DNA of 64,000 bases from positions 162,512 through 226,511 of the forward strand of contig CAJTVB010000001.1 of assembly GCA_910579755.1 (NCBI GenBank), written 5' to 3'. The notes beneath the pieces were generated by a model, which ran no database searches, had not been told where the DNA came from, and worked only from the letters and a program-made list of their open reading frames with translations. The number at the start of each line of letters is the position of its first letter. The first letter of the stretch is position 1. Below, piece by piece: positions 49,612 to 58,616 of the stretch. A program made the translations under genes and the position numbers. The DNA is from an uncultured Acetatifactor sp. (GTDB lineage Bacteria > Bacillota > Clostridia > Lachnospirales > Lachnospiraceae).

Positions 49612-52344
49612 TTATTGAGGAGGGGGATCCTGCTGTTGTTGCTGCTGGGCCTCGGCTTCAGCCGCTGCAGCAGCATTTCTCTGATCGATCTCCCACTGAT
49701 GTGCCGCCAGAATGGCTTCATAATCCGGGTTTGCAAAGAATTCGGCATTGTGCTGGCACCGATAGCTTTCGTAATTTTCTGCCGGTACATTTACGGACTG
49801 TGTACCGTCAGGATTATTTACGATAGTGGTGGAACCCTTGGCAAGGGAAGGATCCTCCACCAGAGGAAGGACAGTGGTGCCGGGAACCCGGAAAGGACAT
49901 TCGGGGCTGGCCGGCAGAAGATCATAGTTGCAAAGCTCTCCCTGGAAATGCACCTGGCAGCTGTCCTGAGGAACGGTTCCCTCTGCGAACAGTTCGCTTC
50001 TGGTAGGACATAATCCCGGTATGGGCAGCTTTCCCGACTGGGTACATACAGTAGCTCTCACCAGTCCCTGGGGCATTTCAAAGGATTCGTTGGGAAGCTC
50101 TTCATGGATTCGCTCCATGACAGCACGCCACAGAATCTTGGAGATATTGGTCTCATTGCTGTTTCGCCCGCTGTGCATGGGGATATTATTATCATAGCCT
50201 GTCCACACGGAGCAGGTATAATAGGGCGTATAGCCTGCGAACCATACGTCGCGGTATGCGGTAGAGGTACCTGTTTTTCCCGCGATGGCCATGGAACGGT
50301 TAAAATTCACGCTGGTTCCGGTGCCGGAAACCACCACGTCCTCCATGGCGTCGGTGAGCAGATAAGCAGTGGTTTCCTTCAGCACCTGCCGTGTTTTGGG
50401 ATTAGTGTTATCCAGAATCACATTTCCGTCCGCATCCAGAACACGGTAGTAAAGCTTAGGCTCTACATATACTCCATGGTTGGCAATGGCTGCATATCCT
50501 GCATTCAGTTCATAGGGTGTGACCCCATGGGTCAAACCGCCCAGAGCCAGAGTCTGGTTTACATCGGTATAGACCTCGTTGCCGATCTGGGTGCCCATGG
50601 TCAGTGTGGTAAAGCCAAAATTGATCAGATAGTCATATCCCAGCTGAGGAGTGATAGTGGTCAGAGTTTTTACTGCAATAATGTTCAGCGACTCTCTGAT
50701 AGCCTCCCGGATGGACTGAATCCCTCTGTAACCGGAGTTGTACCAGTTGTTGACGGGAGTGCCTGTGTCATAGTTGAAGGGTGCGTCATTATATACGGTG
50801 GCCAGGGTCTGTCCCGCGCTGTCCAGGGCAGGGGCAAAGGAGGCCAGCACCTTGAAGGTGGATCCGGGAGAGCGGGTGGAGGAGGTGGATCTGTTCAGAG
50901 TACGACGCCCCTCCTTTGTACCGCGGCCTCCCACGATAGCCTTTACATAGCCGGTTTTTTGGTCCTCTATCACAAGAGCGATCTGGGGCTGAGGTGTCAT
51001 GGAGATGCTTTCGGAATAATTGTCCTCTGTCTCTGTCATATTCAGCTCTGCCATCATGGCGGCACGGTAGGTATCCGCGGCCTCATAGGCGGCATCCTGG
51101 GAGGTAAAGATCAGATTGAAATTTCTGTCTTGGTTGGCCTTAAACCAGGACATCATGTTTTCCTTGCTGTAATTGACCTTTTCACCATTGGGCTTTACAA
51201 TGGTGAGAGCGTAATCCAGATACCATTTTATATTTTCGGGGAAATTGTCAGGATTGGCGACTTCCTCGTCAGCGATGGCCTGTATCGTGGGATCCAGAGT
51301 GGATTCGATGCGAAGCCCTCCGGAGGTCAAAAGCTTTTCCGCCGTGCTGTCACTATATCCGGCCACTGCCACCAGATCCTTCTTTACCTGCTCGTACAAC
51401 GCATCCGAAAAATAGGAACCGGATGTAGTGGTGGTGCTGCTTCTGTAATCAATATCATGATGTCCGATACGCTCATATACGGCATCGGTATCGGCAATGG
51501 CTTCGTCATATTGGGCCTGGGTAATAAAATTCAGATCCAGCATTTTATTAAGGCATGTTTTCCGCCGTCTAGCGTTATTTTCAGGGAAGCTGATGGGATT
51601 ATTTTTGTAGGGATTCTGAGTAATACTTGCGATGACGGCGCTTTCGGACACGGTCAGATCGCTGGCGGACTTGCCGAAATAGCGCTTGGAAGCCGCTTCC
51701 ACTCCCAGGGTATTCTGGCCCAGATTGATGGCGTTCATGTACTCCAGAAGGATTTGATCCTTGGTATAAACCTTCGAAATTTCCAGAGCCAGGTACTGCT
51801 CCTGGAATTTCCGCTTAAACTTTTTGATCCAGTTTTTTCCTTCGGAGGTCCATTCGGTAAAAATCGTGTTTTTCAGAAGCTGCTGGGTAATGGTGCTGGC
51901 GCCCTGCGTGGCATTTCCACCTGATTCCAGGAAGCTCCAGACGGCTCGGCCCATGCCCTTGAAGTCAATGCCGTTGTGGAGATAAAAGCGCTCGTCCTCT
52001 ATTGCCACAAAGGCCTTGCCCAGGTGGTCAGGCAGCTCGTCCATGGATTCCACCCGCAGACGGTTGGAATTAGCGCTCACATATTGATCGATTTCGTTTC
52101 CCATGCAGTCGTAGACAATGGTGGCCTCGCCTACTGCCACCACGTCGCCCATTCGCAGGACAGGGGTGGATAAGAGGATTCCCTTGTAGGCGCCCAGCCC
52201 GGCGGCTGCACCGCAGATTCCCAGACCGATCAGGGCGGCCAGAGAAAGTTTTACCAGAGAAATCAGAAATTTACGTTCCCATTTTATTGTCTTTGAATTC
52301 AGTGCCTTTTGCTTTGCGCGGACACCTTTTTTCCCATAATTCAT
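49612..52344 (-). CDS. Class A penicillin-binding protein 1A
   Basis: Bifunctional peptidoglycan glycosyltransferase and transpeptidase at the cell surface. In the 910-residue protein a cytoplasmic basic tail precedes one membrane helix (about 28-55). The GT51 domain has the catalytic glutamate in FVAIEDERFYLHNGID near 113, GASTITQQLLKNTIF and the second-Glu region LLEYMNAINLG. The transpeptidase domain has the nucleophile motif SPGSTFKVLASFAPA, SLN in IRESLNIIAVKT and KTGTS in IAGKTGTSTAYRD. The tail is unusual: a cysteine-containing beta-rich region and AAAAAEAEAQQQQQQDPPPQ. AGGAAGGAAAGG lies before the ATG. Confidence 0.95.
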   Translation of the reverse strand: MNYGKKGVRAKQKALNSKTIKWERKFLISLVKLSLAALIGLGICGAAAGLGAYKGILLSTPVLRMGDVVAVGEATIVYDCMGNEIDQYVSANSNRLRVESMDELPDHLGKAFVAIEDERFYLHNGIDFKGMGRAVWSFLESGGNATQGASTITQQLLKNTIFTEWTSEGKNWIKKFKRKFQEQYLALEISKVYTKDQILLEYMNAINLGQNTLGVEAASKRYFGKSASDLTVSESAVIASITQNPYKNNPISFPENNARRRKTCLNKMLDLNFITQAQYDEAIADTDAVYERIGHHDIDYRSSTTTTSGSYFSDALYEQVKKDLVAVAGYSDSTAEKLLTSGGLRIESTLDPTIQAIADEEVANPDNFPENIKWYLDYALTIVKPNGEKVNYSKENMMSWFKANQDRNFNLIFTSQDAAYEAADTYRAAMMAELNMTETEDNYSESISMTPQPQIALVIEDQKTGYVKAIVGGRGTKEGRRTLNRSTSSTRSPGSTFKVLASFAPALDSAGQTLATVYNDAPFNYDTGTPVNNWYNSGYRGIQSIREAIRESLNIIAVKTLTTITPQLGYDYLINFGFTTLTMGTQIGNEVYTDVNQTLALGGLTHGVTPYELNAGYAAIANHGVYVEPKLYYRVLDADGNVILDNTNPKTRQVLKETTAYLLTDAMEDVVVSGTGTSVNFNRSMAIAGKTGTSTAYRDVWFAGYTPYYTCSVWTGYDNNIPMHSGRNSNETNISKILWRAVMERIHEELPNESFEMPQGLVRATVCTQSGKLPIPGLCPTRSELFAEGTVPQDSCQVHFQGELCNYDLLPASPECPFRVPGTTVLPLVEDPSLAKGSTTIVNNPDGTQSVNVPAENYESYRCQHNAEFFANPDYEAILAAHQWEIDQRNAAAAAEAEAQQQQQQDPPPQ

Positions 52345-52382
52345 TGAAATTCGCCTTTCCTTCCTGAATAATACTTCGTTCT

Positions 52383-52411
52383 ATTATAACAAAAAATCAT
52401 ATGTAAATAAA
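52383..52411 (-). promoter_or_regulatory. Extended -10 promoter of the PBP gene
   Basis: Minus strand TTTATT (52406-52411), 17 bases ending TGT, TATAAT (52383-52388); the TGn makes it an extended -10 promoter. Confidence 0.65.
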
Positions 52412-52510
52412 GGTTTTCTTTTTCTTCTTAATAATTGTTTCACATTTTTATCAAATTATGCTACTATGAAAGAATAAAAAGAGAAGAAAAACAGACTGGG
52501 GATAAGAAAA

Positions 52511-53167
52511 ATGGAGAAAAATGGAGAAAAAGCCTTCCATATTCTGTTGCAGGGCGGCCAGGGGGAATATGTGGAAAAAAAATCCCGCTTTATTGCCACG
52601 CTGAGAAAATGTGAAAGCGAGGAGGAAGCGGCAGCGTTTATAGAAGAAATGAAAAAGAAATACTGGGATGCCAGACATAACTGCTCCGCCTATGTGATTG
52701 GAAGCAGGGGGGAAATCACCCGCTGCAGCGACGACGGAGAACCCGGCGGCACCGCGGGACGCCCCATGCTGGAGGTGCTGACGGGGCGGAGAATCCGGAA
52801 CGCGGCGGTGGTAGTTACACGATATTTCGGAGGGGTGCTTCTGGGAACGGGGGGACTTGTCCGGGCTTATACCCAGGCCGTGCAGGAAGGGCTGAAAAAT
52901 TGTGTCATCGGCAGGATGCGTCCGGGATGGAAACTGAGTGTGACTACGGATTACGGTGGGATCGGAAAGGTTCTGTATCTGCTGGGAAATGTGGGAATTC
53001 AGCCCCTTTCCAGTGATTACGGAGAAAAGATTGTGCTGGAGCTGATTGTTCCGTCAGAGTCCGCAGAGGCGTTTTGCGGCAAAATCGTGGATATTACGGA
53101 CGGAAGAGCGGAGGTTGAGAAATGTCAGGAGCTCTATTACGTTGACAAGGACGAAGCAGAAGTTTAA
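52511..53167 (+). CDS. YigZ/IMPACT family protein
   Basis: 218 residues of the UPF0029/IMPACT family. The N-terminal domain has VEKKSRFIATLRKCESEEEA, YWDARHNCSAYVIGSRGEIT, CSDDGEPGGTAGRPMLEVLT and VTRYFGGVLLGTGGLVRAYT, all hallmarks. The C-terminal DUF1949 ferredoxin-like domain is residues about 140-205. In eukaryotes IMPACT modulates GCN2; the bacterial role is not settled. The ATG at 52511 is used, with a second in-frame ATG three codons later. Confidence 0.93.
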   Translation: MEKNGEKAFHILLQGGQGEYVEKKSRFIATLRKCESEEEAAAFIEEMKKKYWDARHNCSAYVIGSRGEITRCSDDGEPGGTAGRPMLEVLTGRRIRNAAVVVTRYFGGVLLGTGGLVRAYTQAVQEGLKNCVIGRMRPGWKLSVTTDYGGIGKVLYLLGNVGIQPLSSDYGEKIVLELIVPSESAEAFCGKIVDITDGRAEVEKCQELYYVDKDEAEV

Positions 53168-53322
53168 AATAGAGAAACGAAAAGTAAAATAGCATTTTGA
53201 AAGGTGGTGGTTTTTTATGAAAAGCAGAGCGGCAAGCGCAGATATCCCTCTTCCTGAACGAAGCTTTGGGCAGTATGGCTATGCCATGATATTTTATAGA
53301 AAACCATATAAGGAGAAATGCT

Positions 53323-54672
53323 ATGGAGACAAGGACCGAACTGGAGGAGCTGCGCGGGCTCCTGGAGGCCAGACAGTATACAAGGCTTCGTCAGTTTCTG
53401 GCGGAACGGAACGAGGCGGATATTGCTGGTCTGATGGAAGAGCTGGAAGAGGAGGAGATCCTGAAGGTATATCGGATTCTTCCCAAGGATCTGGCGGCAG
53501 ATGTTTTTTCCTACCTGGAATTTGAAATTCAGCAGACCATTATCAACTCCCTTTCTGATAAGGAAGCGGGAGGTGTCATCGATAACCTGATGGCCGATGA
53601 TGCCGTGGACATGCTGGAGGAAATGCCTGCCAATGTGGTGGAAAGACTGCTGGCCAATGCCAATCCGGAGACCAGGCAGGCGATTAACCAACTTCTGCGT
53701 TATCCGGAGGATTCCGCAGGAAGTATTATGACAGTGGAATATGTGTCCCTGAAGGAAAGTCTGACAGTGGACGAGGCCATCGAACGCATCCGGAGCGTGG
53801 GGCTGGACAGCGAGACCATCAATATCTGTTATGTGCTGGATTCCCGGCGCCGGCTGGTGGGGACGGTGGCACTTCGCTATCTGCTGCTGAGCCGGGGAGA
53901 TGATGTGATCGGCGATATCATGCACGAAAATGTGATATCCATCCACACCCACATGGATCAGGAGCAGGTAGCGGCACAATTTAAAAAGTACGATTTTACA
54001 GCCATGCCGGTGGTAGATAATGAAAACCGGCTGGTAGGCATTATCACCGTGGATGATATTGTTGATATCCTGGAGGAAGAGACCACGGAGGACATGGAAA
54101 AAATGGCGGCTATCGTTCCCAGCGATAAGCCTTATATGAAGAGTACCGTGTGGGAGACCTATAAAAAGAGGATTCCCTGGCTGCTTCTTCTGATGGTGTC
54201 CGCTGCCTTTACAGGAGCCATTATCAGCTCCTTTGAGGAGGCGCTCAGCGTGTATGCCGCGCTCATCGCCTTTATTCCCATGCTGATGGATACCGGAGGA
54301 AATGCCGGCGGCCAGGCCAGCGTTACGGTGATCAGAGGACTGTCCCTGGGGGAGATTGAATACAGGGATGTGCCAAGGGTGGTCTGGAAGGAGATCCGGG
54401 TTTCGGTGCTGTGCGGAATTACGCTGGCTGCGGCAAACTTTGCCAAGCTGATGGTTTTTGACAGAGTAGGTTTGTATGTATCCCTGACCGTCTGCCTGAC
54501 TCTGGTGGCGGCGGTGTTGATTGCCATGCTGGTGGGGTGCCTGCTGCCTATCGGCGCCAAGAAGCTGGGATTTGATCCGGCGGTGATGGCCAGCCCTTTT
54601 ATCACCACCATTGTGGATGCATTATCGCTTTTGGTGTACTTCAGGATGGCGGCCATGATACTGGGAATATGA
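53323..54672 (+). CDS. mgtE: Magnesium transporter MgtE
   Basis: Dimeric magnesium channel whose cytoplasmic domain senses magnesium. The 449-residue protein has the N-domain (about 20-125; ADVFSYLEFEIQQTIINSLS and DAVDMLEEMPANVVERLLAN), two CBS domains (about 130-255; SAGSIMTVEYVSLKESLTVD, GDIMHENVISIHTHMD), a connecting helix, and five membrane helices including the pore motif IPMLMDTGGNAGGQASVTVI. AAGGAGA lies six bases before the ATG. The 155-base upstream gap carries a possible small overlapping ORF rather than an M-box. Confidence 0.96.
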   Translation: METRTELEELRGLLEARQYTRLRQFLAERNEADIAGLMEELEEEEILKVYRILPKDLAADVFSYLEFEIQQTIINSLSDKEAGGVIDNLMADDAVDMLEEMPANVVERLLANANPETRQAINQLLRYPEDSAGSIMTVEYVSLKESLTVDEAIERIRSVGLDSETINICYVLDSRRRLVGTVALRYLLLSRGDDVIGDIMHENVISIHTHMDQEQVAAQFKKYDFTAMPVVDNENRLVGIITVDDIVDILEEETTEDMEKMAAIVPSDKPYMKSTVWETYKKRIPWLLLLMVSAAFTGAIISSFEEALSVYAALIAFIPMLMDTGGNAGGQASVTVIRGLSLGEIEYRDVPRVVWKEIRVSVLCGITLAAANFAKLMVFDRVGLYVSLTVCLTLVAAVLIAMLVGCLLPIGAKKLGFDPAVMASPFITTIVDALSLLVYFRMAAMILGI

Positions 54673-54679
54673 ATGAATC

Positions 54680-54724
54680 GGGCCGCTTCGGGGTGTTTTG
54701 AGAAGATCAGACCCGAAGCGGCCC
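54680..54724. repeat. Inverted repeat between mgtE and ABC exporter
   Basis: GGGCCGCTTCGGG (54680-54692) with ACCCGAAGCGGCCC (54711-54724) form a 14-bp stem. No T-run follows, so it is either a weak terminator between the converging genes or a structural repeat. Confidence 0.7.
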
Positions 54725-54754
54725 TGGAAAAAGCGGTGTATCCGCATAAGAACT

Positions 54755-56539
54755 TCAGCTCAGGAAATCAAACTGTGATATATAGAGCTCATAATATGCT
54801 CCTTTTTTGGCCAGCAGCTCCTGGTGGGTACCCCGCTCCAGAATGCCCCCTTTGTCCACGTACATGATGCAGTCCGCATTTTTGATGGTGGAAAGCCGGT
54901 GGGCGATGATGAAGGAGGTACGGCCCTTTAACAGCTCGTTGAGGCCCTTTTGAAGCAGGATCTCTGTCTCCGTGTCAATGCTGGAGGTGGCTTCGTCCAG
55001 GATTAGAATCCTGGGGTCAGCCAAAAGGGCTCTGGCAAAGGAAATCAGCTGGCGCTGTCCGGCGGAAAGCCGGCTGCCCCGTTCGTTAACCTCCGTGTAA
55101 TAACCGTTTTCCATTTGGCTGATAAAGTCATGGGCGCATACGGTTTTTGCGGCGGCGATGACCTGTTCGTCGGTGGCGTTTCTGTTTCCGTAGCGTATAT
55201 TGTCTATGATGGTACCGGAAAAGATGAAGCTGTCCTGCATCATGATTCCCATCTGTGTGCGCAGGGAGCGGATGGTCACGGTGGAAATATCCACGCCGTC
55301 TATGAGCACCTGGCCGGAATCCACATTGTAAAAACGGCTGATCAGATTGACGATAGTGGATTTCCCTGCTCCCGTGGGGCCCACGAAGGCATAGGTGTCT
55401 CCCTGCTTCGCCGTAAAGCTGATATGATCCAGGATCCGGTGGCCTTCCTCATAGCTGAAGCACACGTCCCGAAATTCTACATTTCCTTTTACCGGCGGCA
55501 TCACGCCGGCGTTTTCCGCGTCCTTTACCAATACAGGCTCATCGATGGTCTCAAAAATCCGCTCCAGATAGGAGATGGCGGTGAGCAGGGAATTATAAAA
55601 GCCTGCCAGGGTATTGATGGGGGCCCAGAATCTGCCGATGTAGGCGGTAAAGGCGATCAGCACACCTACGGTGAGCGTGGCGTCGGGAGCCAGGATCCAG
55701 CGGATGCCCAGAACGTAGATCAGTGCTGTGGTCACAGCGGAGATAATGTCCACGCTGGGACCCATGGTAAAGTTGAACATTACGGCCCGCATCCAGGCCT
55801 TGCGGTAATTGCCGCTGAGACCGTTGAAAATATTGGTGTTTTCTTTTTCACGGACAAAGGACTGGGTTACCCGGATGCCGTTGATGCTCTCGGCTATGTA
55901 GGCATTTAAATTGCTCTGTTTATTGGACTGGATCTGCCAGGCCCTGCGCTGTCTCCGCTTAATAAATACAATGACGGCAGCCAGAAGAGGAAGGCCGCAG
56001 AGGCACACCAGAGTCAGCCGCACATCGCAGAGAAGCATGAAAAGGATGATGAAGATCAGGTTGCACAGATCGGTGACTGTGTTTACGATACCGTTGCTGA
56101 GCAGATCGCTCAGGCTGTTTACATAGTTTACCACCCGGACCTGTATCTTTCCGTGGGGCCTGTCATCGTAGTAGGAGAAGGGAAGCTCCTGCAGGTGGTT
56201 GAAAATATCGGTGCGGATGGAGTGGATGATGCTTTGGCCCACCACGCTCATGGTTCCGATTTTGTAGCGCAGCGCCGCTGCAGAGCAGCATGCCGCCATC
56301 AGAGTCAGGAAGGCCATCAGAGCGATTTTTCCCATATCCTTTGCAGGAATATAGAGGTCCATGATCCTCTGGAAAAAGATGGGAACCATCATGGTCAGAG
56401 CGGAGGAGGTCAGCATCACTATGATGACGCAGACCATTTTCTTTTTATAGGGAGAGACATACCCGGCCAGCCGTTTGAGCTGGTTTATATCAAAGCTGTC
56501 TTCCAGAATTTCGTCCATGTCATATCTGTTTCGTGCCAT
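54755..56539 (-). CDS. ABC exporter, canonical half-transporter
   Basis: 594 residues: six-helix ABC transmembrane domain (about 35-325) and an ATPase domain. Walker A VGPTGAGKSTIVNLISRFYN near 385, Q-loop MGIMMQDSFIFSGT, signature SRLSAGQRQLISFARALLAD, Walker B RILILDEATSSIDTET with the catalytic Glu, and the H-loop FIIAHRLSTI. The signature LSAGQ departs from LSGGQ. Starts two bases after the stop of the upstream partner, forming a heterodimeric MdlAB/YheHI/BmrCD-type exporter for drugs, lipids or peptides. No specific substrate can be inferred. Confidence 0.94.
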   Translation of the reverse strand: MARNRYDMDEILEDSFDINQLKRLAGYVSPYKKKMVCVIIVMLTSSALTMMVPIFFQRIMDLYIPAKDMGKIALMAFLTLMAACCSAAALRYKIGTMSVVGQSIIHSIRTDIFNHLQELPFSYYDDRPHGKIQVRVVNYVNSLSDLLSNGIVNTVTDLCNLIFIILFMLLCDVRLTLVCLCGLPLLAAVIVFIKRRQRRAWQIQSNKQSNLNAYIAESINGIRVTQSFVREKENTNIFNGLSGNYRKAWMRAVMFNFTMGPSVDIISAVTTALIYVLGIRWILAPDATLTVGVLIAFTAYIGRFWAPINTLAGFYNSLLTAISYLERIFETIDEPVLVKDAENAGVMPPVKGNVEFRDVCFSYEEGHRILDHISFTAKQGDTYAFVGPTGAGKSTIVNLISRFYNVDSGQVLIDGVDISTVTIRSLRTQMGIMMQDSFIFSGTIIDNIRYGNRNATDEQVIAAAKTVCAHDFISQMENGYYTEVNERGSRLSAGQRQLISFARALLADPRILILDEATSSIDTETEILLQKGLNELLKGRTSFIIAHRLSTIKNADCIMYVDKGGILERGTHQELLAKKGAYYELYISQFDFLS

Positions 56540-56541
56540 GG

Positions 56542-58311
56542 TCAGTTACCTGCCTTTCCCATAGATTTCTTTTCCTGCAGCAGATCATAGGGGATTTCCC
56601 CGTATTGGTTGCGGAAGGTCTGTGCGTAATAGCCGCCTTTTGCCACCAGCTCTTCGTGAGTGCCCTGTTCGATGATTCGTCCGTTGTCCATGACCAGGAT
56701 CAGGTCTGCGTCCCTTACGGAGGAGATCCGGTAGGCGATGATAAATACGGTGCAGTCAGACTGGATTTTTTTCAGCTGGCCCTGTATATAGCTTTCCGTC
56801 TCCATGTCCACGGCGGAGGTGGTATCGTCCAGGATCAGAATAGAGGGATCCTTCAGCAGCGCCCTTGCCAGAGAGATACGCTGCTTCTGGCCTCCGGAGA
56901 GCCCCACGCCCCGCTCGCCTACGATAGTATCATATCCATCGGGCAGGGCGTTGATAAAATGATTGGCATCGGCCATAATGGCGGCGTGCTTTACCTGTTC
57001 AAAGCTGCAGTCCGGTCTGCCGTAGGCAATATTACCTTCAATGGTATCGGAAAACAAAAATACATCCTGCATGGCCATGCCGATGTTGTCCCGCAGATGA
57101 TACAGATCCAGCCGCCGCACATCCTGGCCGTCCACCAGGACCTGGCCGGAGGAGGTGTCGTAGAACCGGCATAACAGGTTCATGAGAGTGGACTTTCCGG
57201 CTCCGGTGGATCCGATGATCCCCACGGTCTGACCGGCTTTTACCCGGAAGCTGATATCGGTGACAATGTCTTCATCGTCTGCCCGGTAGGATACATTCTG
57301 AAATTCCACATCCCCTCTGAGCTTTTCGGCACTGGCGCCGGTATAGGGCGTCTTGACTCTGGGCTCCTCGCTGTAGGTGGCGTATATTTTTTCTACGGAG
57401 GTGGCAAAATTCTGAATGTCGTTCACCCACCAGCCGGCCATGCGCAACGGATTGTTGAGCATCCACAGGTAGCCGTTTACCCGTACCAGATCTCCCAGGG
57501 TGATCTCCTCGCAGATTACCATATATCCGCCGTACAGCATCAGGACAAGGGTCAGGGCATAGGAAAGAATTTCAAAAACAGGCAGATATTTACGCCAGAC
57601 CCGGGAAGCCTTTATCTGGGCGTCCTTGAATTTGTCATTTTCCTTCTGGAATTTTTCTTTTTCGAATTCCTCTCCGGCGAAGGCCTTTACCACCCGGTTG
57701 CCGCTGATATTTTCCTGGACGAAGGCGTTCAGGGAGGAAAAGCAGTTCCGATTGCGCTGGAAGGCCGGCTTCACCTCTTTGGACTGTCTGTAGGTGCAAT
57801 AGGCGGTAAAGGGCAGCACCACCAGCATACAGAGGGCCAGCCTTGTATTAACGGTAAAGATCATCAGCAGAGCAAAAATAAACAGCAGCACATTCTGGTA
57901 TACCGCATAGATGACCAGCGCCACAAAATGCCGGATGGCCTCCATGTCGCCGGTCTGGCGGCTCATGAGGTCGCCTGTGCGCTTTCTGTTGTAGAAGGCA
58001 AAGTCTTCCTCCAGAAGCTTCCGGTAGACCCGGTTCCGCATGTCGTAGAGCACCCCCTGGGAAGCGGTCTCAAATACCACCTGATAGAGAAAGCGGAGCG
58101 CGCCGGTAAAAAGGGTGACCAATAGAAGGCATGCAACCAGGCCCGGCAGCAGATCGTAGTTTTCCGACAGGATCACGTCGTCCACGATGACCCCGGAAAT
58201 ATAGGGGTTCACAGTGGAGAGAACGGCGATGACGGTAGTCAGGAAAATGCCCAGAAGCATTTGTTTTTGGTATTTTTTCAAAAATGAAAAAAACCATTTG
58301 TAAGGTGTCAT
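56542..58311 (-). CDS. ABC exporter, degenerate half-transporter
   Basis: 589 residues: TMD (about 10-310) and NBD. Walker A IGSTGAGKSTLMNLLCRFYD, Q-loop GMAMQDVFLFSDT, signature GLSGGQKQRISLARALL and Walker B SILILDDTTSAVDMET, in which Asp replaces the catalytic Glu; the H-loop His is replaced as well (FIIAYRISSV). This is the degenerate subunit of a heterodimeric exporter, so with the partner only one ATP site should hydrolyse. The start at 58311 follows GGGAGG. A palindrome (58366-58385) lies just upstream. The AraC gene is divergent. Confidence 0.93.
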   Translation of the reverse strand: MTPYKWFFSFLKKYQKQMLLGIFLTTVIAVLSTVNPYISGVIVDDVILSENYDLLPGLVACLLLVTLFTGALRFLYQVVFETASQGVLYDMRNRVYRKLLEEDFAFYNRKRTGDLMSRQTGDMEAIRHFVALVIYAVYQNVLLFIFALLMIFTVNTRLALCMLVVLPFTAYCTYRQSKEVKPAFQRNRNCFSSLNAFVQENISGNRVVKAFAGEEFEKEKFQKENDKFKDAQIKASRVWRKYLPVFEILSYALTLVLMLYGGYMVICEEITLGDLVRVNGYLWMLNNPLRMAGWWVNDIQNFATSVEKIYATYSEEPRVKTPYTGASAEKLRGDVEFQNVSYRADDEDIVTDISFRVKAGQTVGIIGSTGAGKSTLMNLLCRFYDTSSGQVLVDGQDVRRLDLYHLRDNIGMAMQDVFLFSDTIEGNIAYGRPDCSFEQVKHAAIMADANHFINALPDGYDTIVGERGVGLSGGQKQRISLARALLKDPSILILDDTTSAVDMETESYIQGQLKKIQSDCTVFIIAYRISSVRDADLILVMDNGRIIEQGTHEELVAKGGYYAQTFRNQYGEIPYDLLQEKKSMGKAGN

Positions 58312-58365
58312 GATATATCCTCCCTGCACGGCATTTGATAATCTGTTTTTTGCCGTGTCTCTACA

Positions 58366-58385
58366 TTGTACTTTTTTAAGTACAA
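58366..58385. promoter_or_regulatory. Palindrome between ABC operon and araC-type gene
   Basis: TTGTACTT (58366-58373) and AAGTACAA (58378-58385) are perfect arms around TTTT. On the minus strand its right arm continues TACAAT, a possible -10 box for the ABC operon. It suits an operator for a dimeric repressor. Confidence 0.5.
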
Positions 58386-58438
58386 AAAGAAATGGAGTAT
58401 CTTGTGCCGATGATGGAAAATTTTGTTCAGAAAGGGAG

Positions 58439-58467
58439 GTGACATTTGGAACAAAAACGGGTACAAT
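58439..58467 (+). promoter_or_regulatory. Promoter of the AraC-type regulator
   Basis: GTGACA (58439-58444), 17 bases, TACAAT (58462-58467), about 150 bases before the gene. The 58312-58610 gap otherwise holds only the palindrome. Confidence 0.5.
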
Positions 58468-58616
58468 TAGGAACTGACCAGGATAAAATTTAAGGGGCCG
58501 TTACTGAGAAAACAGGACTAAAACCGGATCATAAGAAAGCGGACATCCGAAAAAAGAGACAGTCGTAAAAACGGATAACAAGAGACCAGAGGACAAGAGA
58601 CGGAGGCAACGTGGGA

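Noticed and set aside
50104..51924. 606-codon plus-strand open frame
   Set aside because: It lies opposite the PBP gene (49612-52344), has low-complexity Gly/Ile/His-rich content and no family motif. It is an antisense shadow.
53168..53322. M-box (ykoK) magnesium riboswitch before mgtE
   Set aside because: No M-box core sequence is recognisable and the region is too short for the aptamer and expression platform.
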